Positions 1-4,993 of a stretch of DNA of 14,490 bases are shown one piece after another (positions within the stretch are counted from its first letter, which is position 1; each line of letters opens with the position of its first letter). This DNA is from Planctomycetota bacterium (GTDB lineage: Bacteria > Planctomycetota > Phycisphaerae > FEN-1346), in assembly GCA_026386995.1 (NCBI GenBank), contig JAPLMO010000321.1, positions 1 through 14,490 of the forward strand, read 5' to 3'. The position numbers and the translations under genes were made by a program. The notes below the pieces were generated by a model. That model was not told where the DNA came from. It saw only the letters and a list, made by a program, of their open reading frames with translations, and made no database searches.

Positions 1-137
1 GCTCGCCTCATCCTACCGACCACGAACCCTACCGTCCAGGCCCGGAGCATCCCTGGAGAAAATCCTTCAAACAGAAACGCCAAGACCGGACATTTCTACT
101 GGGTCAGGACCCCGGACATTTCTAATGGGCCTTGACA
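1..137 (+). mobile_element. Right end of a probable insertion sequence (partial)
   Basis: Two imperfect 26-bp units stand in tandem at 86-111 and 112-137, each starting CCGGACATTTCTA. The second ends in CCTTGACA, so read from the other strand the element begins TGTCAAGG. Multiple short terminal repeats and a TG...CA terminus are typical of several IS families, notably IS21-like ones. The element would lie to the left and extend beyond the window. The family name is from memory and only the repeat is seen directly. Confidence 0.45.
3..125 (+). CDS. C-terminal tail of a possible transposase (partial)
   Basis: The frame starting at base 3 is open from the window edge to a TAA at 123-125 and encodes 40 residues. 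It contains the stretch EHPWRKSFKQKRQ. Basic tails with an HPWR-type motif occur at the C-terminus of integrase-like transposases, as I recall. The frame ends inside the second 26-bp terminal repeat, which is where a transposase gene would end. No catalytic residues lie in the window, so this is a weak call that depends on the terminal repeat evidence. Another frame here is open as well, so chance is not excluded. Confidence 0.3.
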   Translation, partial: SPHPTDHEPYRPGPEHPWRKSFKQKRQDRTFLLGQDPGHF

Positions 138-138
138 G

Positions 139-190
139 AGGAAAACCGCCACATATTTCCCGATACAGGAAAACCGCCAGGAAAACCGCC
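139..190. repeat. Three copies of AGGAAAACCGCC
   Basis: AGGAAAACCGCC occurs at 139-150, 167-178 and 179-190, the last two directly in tandem. The array lies between the putative IS end and the lon stop codon. It may be the terminal repeat of a second element or part of the same one. It is non-coding with respect to lon. Confidence 0.6.
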
Positions 191-205
191 TGCATTCTCG
201 AAGTG

Positions 206-2659
206 CTACGCCGGCTTGGCCGCGCGCTTTGCGGCGTGCGGCTTTCCGGCCAGATGGGCCGCGGCGGCCTTCGGCGGCTTCCATCCGTTGGCCAGTGCGA
301 GCGGCAGGACTTCCTCCATCTGGCGGACGTAGTGGAAGGTCATGTCCTTGCGGATTTCCTTCGGGATTTCATCGATGTCCTTCTTGTTGCGTTCCGGCAG
401 GATCACCGTGTTGATGCCCGCGCGTTTGGCCGCCAGGACCTTTTCCTTTATGCCGCCTACGGGCAGCACGAGCCCCCGCAGGGTGATCTCTCCGGTCATG
501 GCGACGGTGCTCTTGACGCTGTGGTTGGTCAGAAGCGACATGAGGGCCGCAAAGATGGCGACGCCCGCGCTGGGGCCGTCCTTTGGCGTGGCCCCCTCGG
601 GGATGTGGATGTGGAGGTCCTTCTTGCGGAAGGTCTCGGGCGGGATGCCCCACTGATCGGCCCGCGAGCGGATGTACGAGAGTGCGGCATGGGCCGACTC
701 TTTCATCACGTCGCCCAGTTGACCGGTCAGGTTGACCTTGCCGGTGCCAGGCATGTTGGTGGCCTCGATGAAGAGGATGTCGCCGCCCACGGGCGTCCAC
801 CCCAGGCCAGTGGAGACGCCGGGGGTGCTGGTCCGGAGTTTGACCTCGGGCAGGAACTGCTCGGAGCCGAGGAACTCGGCGACGCTCTCGGCCGTGATGA
901 CGAAGGGCTTGGCGTTGCCCGTGGCGACGCGGCGGGCCACACCGCGGCAGATGGCGGCGACCTGGCGCTCGAGGTTCCGGACGCCCGCCTCGTGCGTGTA
1001 GTACCGGGCGATCTGCCTCAGGCCCGCGCTCGTAAAGCGCAGGTGGCTTGCCGCGAGGCCGTGCTCCTTGCGCTGGCGGGGAACGAGGTACCGCTGCGCG
1101 ATCGCCAGTTTCTCCTCCTCCACGTAGCCCGCCAGGCTGATGACCTCCAGGCGGTCCCTGAGGGCGGGCGGCACGGGGTCCAGCATGTTGGCCGTCGCGA
1201 TGAAGAGGACCTTCGAGAGGTCGAACGGCACATCCAGGTAGTGATCCGTGAACGAGTGGTTCTGCTCCGGGTCGAGGACCTCCAGCAGGGCGCTGGTGGG
1301 GTCGCCGTGCCAGTCGTGGGCGAGTTTATCGACCTCGTCGAGCATGAAGACGGGGTTGTTGACGGCCGCCTTGCGGATTTCCATGATGATGCGGCCGGGC
1401 AGGGCGCCGACGTAGGTGCGGCGGTGGCCGCGGATCTCCGCCTCGTCGTGCATGCCGCCCAGGCTGATGCGGACGAACTTGCGGCCCATGGCCCGCGCGA
1501 TGCTCTGGCCGAGGCTGGTCTTGCCGACGCCGGGCGGCCCGACAAAGCACAGGATCGGCCCGCGCAGGGTCGCGCGCAGTTTGCGGACCGCCAGGAACTC
1601 GAGGATCCGCTTCTTCGGCTGCTTCAGGCCGTAGTGGTCGTGCTCGAGTATCCGCTCGGCCTCGGCCAGGTCGATCCGGTCCTCGCTGCTCTTGTTCCAA
1701 GGCATCTCGACAAGGTATTCCAGGTAGGTCCGGACGACGTTGAAGTCCGGCGACTGGACGGGCATCGCCTCCAGGCGCTTCAGTTCGCGATCCGTCTCGG
1801 TGCGGACCTTTTCGGGCATGCCGGCGGCCTCGATGTCGGCCTTCAGTTGCTGGATGAGGCTGGTCTTCTCGTCGCCCTCGCCGAGTTCTTTCTGGATGGC
1901 CTTGAGTTGCTCGCGCAGGTAGTACTCTTTCTGCGTTTCCTCGATGTGGCCGCGCGCCTCGGACTGGATCTTGCTCGCCAGTTCCAGGACCTCGATTTCG
2001 CGCTGCATCTGCTGCGTGACGACCCGCAGGCGCTCGGCGACGCGCGGCTCCTCCAGCAGCGTCTGTTTCTTGGCCGTCTCGATGTTCATGTTGGCGCCGA
2101 TGAAATCGGCCAGTTGCCCGGGCGAATCTATCGACGACACCAGGGCCATCGCTTCCTGCGGGATGCGCGGCGAAAGTTCGATGATCCGGCTGATCAGGTT
2201 CCGGCCCGTCACCACCTGCGCGTCGAACGCCGGCCCGTGGTCCACCACGTCGGGCATCGGCGACACGTTGGCGCGGTAGAAGGGGTCGTTCTGCGTGTAC
2301 GCCTCCAGCCGCACGCGAACGATCGCCTGGACGATGACCGTCTGCGTTTCGTCGGGCATCCGCACGAGTTTCAGCACCCGCACGGCGCAGCCAACGCCGT
2401 AGAGGCCATCCTGCGGCGGCTCTTCCTGCGAGGTGTCTTTCTGCGTCACGACCACCAGCAGGCGGTCGCCCAGCATCACGTCCTGCACGAGCGCGAGGCT
2501 CCGGCGGCGGCCAACCGTCAGGGGCTGGATGATTCCCGGAAACAGCACGGTCTCGCGCACCGGCATCACCGGCAGCGAAGCGGGGATGCTCTGCCCTTCC
2601 TCGCTCCGGCCGGCATGGGCTGCCTCGCCAGGCGGTTTTTCCTTCGGTGCATCGGCCAC
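206..2659 (-). CDS. lon: Lon protease (ATP-dependent, AAA+ serine protease)
   Basis: This is the cytoplasmic ATP-dependent protease that degrades misfolded and regulatory proteins. The 817-residue product has a normal LonA layout: an N-terminal substrate domain (about 28-210), a coiled linker (about 215-320), an AAA+ module with Walker A GPPGVGKT (374-381) and Walker B VFMLDEVD (437-444), and a C-terminal protease domain with the Ser-Lys dyad S697 (KDGPSAG) and K738 (GGIKEK). I chose the GTG at 2659 as the start because AGGAG lies 7-8 bases upstream and the family-like N-terminus follows soon after. A longer open frame reaches 2869 but overlaps the upstream hsp20 gene and encodes an Arg-rich unmatched stretch. 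The gene begins two bases after the hsp20 stop, which suggests translational coupling. The Ala/Lys-rich tail (about 795-817) is variable in the family. Confidence 0.97.
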   Translation of the reverse strand: MADAPKEKPPGEAAHAGRSEEGQSIPASLPVMPVRETVLFPGIIQPLTVGRRRSLALVQDVMLGDRLLVVVTQKDTSQEEPPQDGLYGVGCAVRVLKLVRMPDETQTVIVQAIVRVRLEAYTQNDPFYRANVSPMPDVVDHGPAFDAQVVTGRNLISRIIELSPRIPQEAMALVSSIDSPGQLADFIGANMNIETAKKQTLLEEPRVAERLRVVTQQMQREIEVLELASKIQSEARGHIEETQKEYYLREQLKAIQKELGEGDEKTSLIQQLKADIEAAGMPEKVRTETDRELKRLEAMPVQSPDFNVVRTYLEYLVEMPWNKSSEDRIDLAEAERILEHDHYGLKQPKKRILEFLAVRKLRATLRGPILCFVGPPGVGKTSLGQSIARAMGRKFVRISLGGMHDEAEIRGHRRTYVGALPGRIIMEIRKAAVNNPVFMLDEVDKLAHDWHGDPTSALLEVLDPEQNHSFTDHYLDVPFDLSKVLFIATANMLDPVPPALRDRLEVISLAGYVEEEKLAIAQRYLVPRQRKEHGLAASHLRFTSAGLRQIARYYTHEAGVRNLERQVAAICRGVARRVATGNAKPFVITAESVAEFLGSEQFLPEVKLRTSTPGVSTGLGWTPVGGDILFIEATNMPGTGKVNLTGQLGDVMKESAHAALSYIRSRADQWGIPPETFRKKDLHIHIPEGATPKDGPSAGVAIFAALMSLLTNHSVKSTVAMTGEITLRGLVLPVGGIKEKVLAAKRAGINTVILPERNKKDIDEIPKEIRKDMTFHYVRQMEEVLPLALANGWKPPKAAAAHLAGKPHAAKRAAKPA

Positions 2660-2661
2660 GG

Positions 2662-3156
2662 CTATTTCTCCTGCGGCGCCCGGCGCGGATTCTCGGGGGC
2701 TTCCTTGCGCTTCGGTATCGTGACCAAGAGGAACCCTTCGCGATGACGCGCCGAAACGGCCGCCTCGTCGGCGTCTTCCGGCAGGTGCAAGCGGCGGCAG
2801 AATTGCCCCTGCTCGATCTCCATCTGATGCACGCACACCTTGTCGCGCGGCGCAGGGTCCCCGCGCCACCCGGCGATCGTCAGGTAGTGGTTCTCCGTAT
2901 ACACTTCGATTTCCTCACGCCGGACTCCCGCCAGTTCCGCGATGATATCATACCGGTCCGCCGTCTCGCAGATGTCGACGGCCGGCGTCCAGTCGCACGA
3001 CTTCCCCGCAAGCGTAAAGCCCGTGTGCAGGACCCGGCGCATCAGGTTTGACATGTGGTGGGCCATGTGGCCCAGATCTTCGTGGCTGCCGGCAAGGTGA
3101 AGGCGATGCATGTGGAATTCCTTAATTTCAACCAGCATCGAACCGGCTTCCATCAT
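2662..3156 (-). CDS. Small heat-shock protein Hsp20 with His-rich N-terminus
   Basis: This is an ATP-independent holdase chaperone of the alpha-crystallin/Hsp20 family. In the 164-residue form the alpha-crystallin domain spans about 57-148, from the DWTPAVDI strand to GFLLVTIPK. The C-terminal tail is basic and I see no clear I-x-I motif. The N-terminal arm is unusual: eight histidines lie within residues 15-44 (including HMHRLH and MAHHM), interleaved with methionines, which hints at metal binding or pH sensing. Starts are possible at the ATGs at 3156 and 3153, or at a TTG at 3180. AAAGGGG sits just ahead of the ATG pair and best suits 3153, so the true start is uncertain by up to 9 codons. 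It is the last hsp20 before lon, and the lon ribosome-binding site lies at its 3' end. Confidence 0.9.
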   Translation of the reverse strand: MMEAGSMLVEIKEFHMHRLHLAGSHEDLGHMAHHMSNLMRRVLHTGFTLAGKSCDWTPAVDICETADRYDIIAELAGVRREEIEVYTENHYLTIAGWRGDPAPRDKVCVHQMEIEQGQFCRRLHLPEDADEAAVSARHREGFLLVTIPKRKEAPENPRRAPQEK

Positions 3157-3222
3157 ACCCCTTTCTTTCGCGCCGGACAACCGCTCAATCGGACCAATGC
3201 CTCACCTGCAAGGGTGGGTGGC

Positions 3223-3274
3223 AAAGGGGGCTGTACCCTTTTCGCGCCTTTGCGACAAGGGGACTGTCCCCTTT
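3223..3274. repeat. Paired REP-like palindromes between hsp20 genes
   Basis: A perfect 17-nt palindrome AAGGGGACTGTCCCCTT lies at 3257-3273. A degenerate relative (AAAGGGGG...CCCTTTT) lies at 3223-3242. The layout, AAGGGG-NN-N-NN-CCCCTT, matches the palindrome inside mnmG at 5729-5745. Such elements resemble the REP/RAYT palindromes of other genomes; that link is inference. They sit in the roughly 180-bp gap between two hsp20 genes and could act as an RNA hairpin in the operon transcript. Confidence 0.65.
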
Positions 3275-3340
3275 GCCGGGGCTTCCGTAGTGCGTCCCCT
3301 TAGCCGTGCCACACCACCTCGTAACTGACGCGCTACGGGC

Positions 3341-3793
3341 TTACTCCCCCTTGATGTCGACCTTGCGCAACCGGGCCGTTTCCTTCTTCGGCAGCCGGAT
3401 CGACAGGACGCCGAAACGGGCCTTCGCCTCGACCTTGTCCGCCTCCACCGGCGCCGGCAGCGTCAGGCTCCGCGTGAACGAGCCGTACCTGCGCTCCACC
3501 CGGTGATAGTTGTGGCCGTCCTGGCCGGTCTGGTCGTGCTTTTCGCCGCGGATCGTCAGGACGTCGCCCGTGACCGAGATGTCGAGCGTAGCCGGGTCGA
3601 TGCCCGGCACTTCCACGTCCACGAGGATCGCATCGTCGGTCTCCGCCACGTCCAGCGGCGGCGACCACTCGGCCAGGCCGAACGGCTCGGCCGTCCCCGC
3701 CCAGAACCGGTTCAGAAGGTCGTTCATCTCATTGCGCAGCGACGCCAGCGTCACGCCCGGCATCGTGCGCCCGCTCCAGGGAACCAGTGCCAT
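3341..3793 (-). CDS. Small heat-shock protein Hsp20
   Basis: This 150-residue Hsp20-family holdase has an N-terminal arm (1-43, including the amphipathic stretch LASLRNEMNDLLNRFW typical of bacterial class A sHsps), an alpha-crystallin domain (about 44-136) and a C-terminal V-D-I (145-147), a variant of the I-x-I oligomerisation motif. The start is the ATG at 3793. AGGAGG lies 8 bases upstream, and a GTG at 3802 overlaps that same ribosome-binding site. It follows the next hsp20 by about 23 bases, which fits co-transcription. It has the most canonical N-terminus of the four paralogues. Confidence 0.95.
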   Translation of the reverse strand: MALVPWSGRTMPGVTLASLRNEMNDLLNRFWAGTAEPFGLAEWSPPLDVAETDDAILVDVEVPGIDPATLDISVTGDVLTIRGEKHDQTGQDGHNYHRVERRYGSFTRSLTLPAPVEADKVEAKARFGVLSIRLPKKETARLRKVDIKGE

Positions 3794-3816
3794 GTGCCTC
3801 ACCTCCTCGCAGTTGT

Positions 3817-4206
3817 CTACTCGATTTTGACCTCGATCCGCCGCGGTTTCAGGCGCTCGGACTTCGGCAGGCGCACCGTCAGCACGCCTTGCTTCAGAGT
3901 CGCCGCGATCTTGTCGGTGTCGAAGTCGGCGGGCAGTTGAAACGCCCGGTAGAACTCCCCAGTCGCGAATTCCTGGAGTAGCGCCTCGCCCGGCGCCTCC
4001 GCTTTCGCCCCAAGCGTGCCGCGGATCTCCAGCACGTTATCCTCCACCGTCACGCTCAGGCCCTCCGGCTTGATCCCCGGAAGGTCGGCCGTGATGACCA
4101 GTTCGTCGGGCGTCTCGTAAATGTCCGTCGCCGGCACGAAGTAACTCTCCGGCGGCTCGTCGGTCCGCCGCTGGGCGGCTACCGGAATCTCGCTCGTCTT
4201 GGTCAT
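3817..4206 (-). CDS. Small heat-shock protein Hsp20, short N-terminal arm
   Basis: This 129-residue Hsp20-family chaperone has a short polar N-terminal arm (1-23), an alpha-crystallin domain (about 24-114) with GVLTVRLPK at its end, and a C-terminal IEVKIE tail (124-129) that gives overlapping I-x-V and V-x-I motifs. The ATG at 4206 has AAGGAG with a 7-8 base spacer. The short arm lacks the hydrophobic N-terminal helix of its neighbours, so it may form smaller oligomers or co-assemble with them; this is inference. A palindromic element (4250-4311) separates it from the first hsp20 of the operon. Confidence 0.95.
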   Translation of the reverse strand: MTKTSEIPVAAQRRTDEPPESYFVPATDIYETPDELVITADLPGIKPEGLSVTVEDNVLEIRGTLGAKAEAPGEALLQEFATGEFYRAFQLPADFDTDKIAATLKQGVLTVRLPKSERLKPRRIEVKIE

Positions 4207-4249
4207 TACAGTTCTCCTTTTAAGAATTTAAGCAGGGGCCGCTCTCAGA

Positions 4250-4311
4250 TTGTAGCGCGGGGGTTTATCCCCCGCGCCGTCCTGCGCGGGGCACAAGGCC
4301 CCGCGCTACAA
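4250..4311. repeat. Double-hairpin palindromic element with 11-bp terminal inverted repeats
   Basis: TTGTAGCGCGG at 4250-4260 and CCGCGCTACAA at 4301-4311 are perfect inverted repeats that bound the element. Inside are two strong hairpins: a 9-bp stem 4255-4263/4269-4277 with loop TTTAT, and a 9-bp stem 4284-4292/4298-4306 with loop ACAAG. The element directly abuts the stop codon of the first hsp20 gene and has no T-tract, so it looks more like a miniature mobile or REP-type unit than a terminator. It could also tune message stability between the first and second hsp20. Confidence 0.75.
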
Positions 4312-4767
4312 CTAGCCTTCAAGGTGGACCGTGATGCGTTTCGGTTTCGCCTCTTCCGCCTTTGCGATACGGATTGTCAGCACGCCCTCGGCCAGCGTTG
4401 CCTCGGTCTTCGCGCCATCCACCGGCCCGGGGAGCGTGATCGCGCGGCTGAAGTGGCCGCTGTCGCGCTCGCGCCGGTGGAGCGTGGCGCTGTCGGGAAT
4501 GCTGCCGGCCCGGTTGCCCGACACGGTCAACTGGTCCCCGGCAACGTATACCTCCAGGTCGCCCATCTCAAGGCCGGGCGCCTCGCAGGCGACGACGTAC
4601 CCGTCAGCGGCCTCCCACACGTTCATGGGCGGATAGACGTAACTCGTCCGTATCCTCCCCGGGGACCCCAACTGCTTGCCGAAGACGGCGTCGAAGACGC
4701 GGTTCATCTCGCGCTGCAACTCGCCGAAAGGCCCCGGAGCCGGCACCCATCCTCGTATCATCGCCAT
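4312..4767 (-). CDS. Small heat-shock protein Hsp20, first gene of the operon
   Basis: This 151-residue Hsp20-family holdase has an N-terminal arm with FGELQREMNRVFDAVFG (14-30), an alpha-crystallin domain (about 45-135) ending GVLTIRIAK, and a C-terminal I-T-V (145-147) matching the I-x-I/V docking motif. The ATG at 4767 is preceded by AGGGAG with an 8-base spacer. As the promoter-proximal gene it lies about 40 bases from the expected start of a sigma-54-type promoter. All four Hsp20 proteins here are clearly divergent from one another, so they are not recent tandem duplicates. Confidence 0.95.
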   Translation of the reverse strand: MAMIRGWVPAPGPFGELQREMNRVFDAVFGKQLGSPGRIRTSYVYPPMNVWEAADGYVVACEAPGLEMGDLEVYVAGDQLTVSGNRAGSIPDSATLHRRERDSGHFSRAITLPGPVDGAKTEATLAEGVLTIRIAKAEEAKPKRITVHLEG

Positions 4768-4818
4768 GGTCGTTCTCCCTTTGTCACAGGTTCCGCCACT
4801 TGCTTCCGTTAAACATAA

Positions 4819-4835
4819 TGCAAACGTGATGCCAA
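4819..4835 (-). promoter_or_regulatory. Sigma-54 (RpoN) promoter for the hsp20-lon operon
   Basis: Read on the minus strand, TTGGCAT-CACGT-TTGCA matches the sigma-54 consensus TGGCAC-N5-TTGCA with a single change. The invariant GG (-24) and GC (-12) are exactly ten bases apart. The predicted start near 4808 leaves a leader of about 40 bases before the ATG at 4767. No better sigma-70 pair was seen on this strand. Confidence 0.6.
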
Positions 4836-4853
4836 TTTTCCCCGCCGGTTACA

Positions 4854-4947
4854 GGCATGCCAAAAGGGGAGGAACTCGCAATAACCCGCAAAAATTCCTT
4901 TTTTCGCAGGCGCGATTGGCCGTCAGGACTGCCAATCTGGCATGCCA
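4854..4947. promoter_or_regulatory. Two GGCATGCC palindromes, candidate activator sites
   Basis: GGCATGCC occurs at 4854-4861 and, as the longer palindrome TGGCATGCCA, at 4938-4947; the cores are 85 bp apart. For the sigma-54 promoter they lie about 50 and 130 bp upstream of the start, a usual range for enhancer-binding-protein sites. The distal site overlaps the mnmG promoter region. A separate inverted repeat GATTGGC/GCCAATC lies at 4914-4920/4931-4937. The role in activation is inference. Confidence 0.4.
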
Positions 4948-4953
4948 AGCCGG

Positions 4954-4959
4954 TATAAT
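4954..4959 (+). promoter_or_regulatory. mnmG: Candidate -10 box for mnmG
   Basis: A perfect TATAAT stands 34 bases before the mnmG ATG. No good -35 is seen at 16-18 bases upstream, so the promoter may depend on an activator or a different -35. The palindrome TGGCATGCCA lies just upstream, between the -10 and the expected -35. Confidence 0.4.
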
Positions 4960-4993
4960 GGCCCGTCGTACTCCGGAACGCAGGTTGAGTTGA

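Noticed and set aside
125..2746. 873-codon plus-strand open frame opposite lon
   Set aside because: It is antisense to a fully conserved lon gene in GC-rich DNA, lacks recognisable domains, and has a low-complexity Asp/Gly/Arg-rich translation typical of a shadow frame.
2660..2869. 70-codon N-terminal extension of lon
   Set aside because: It overlaps the Hsp20 coding region in another frame, is Arg/Ala/Gly-rich and unlike Lon, while a GTG with a good ribosome-binding site exists at 2659.
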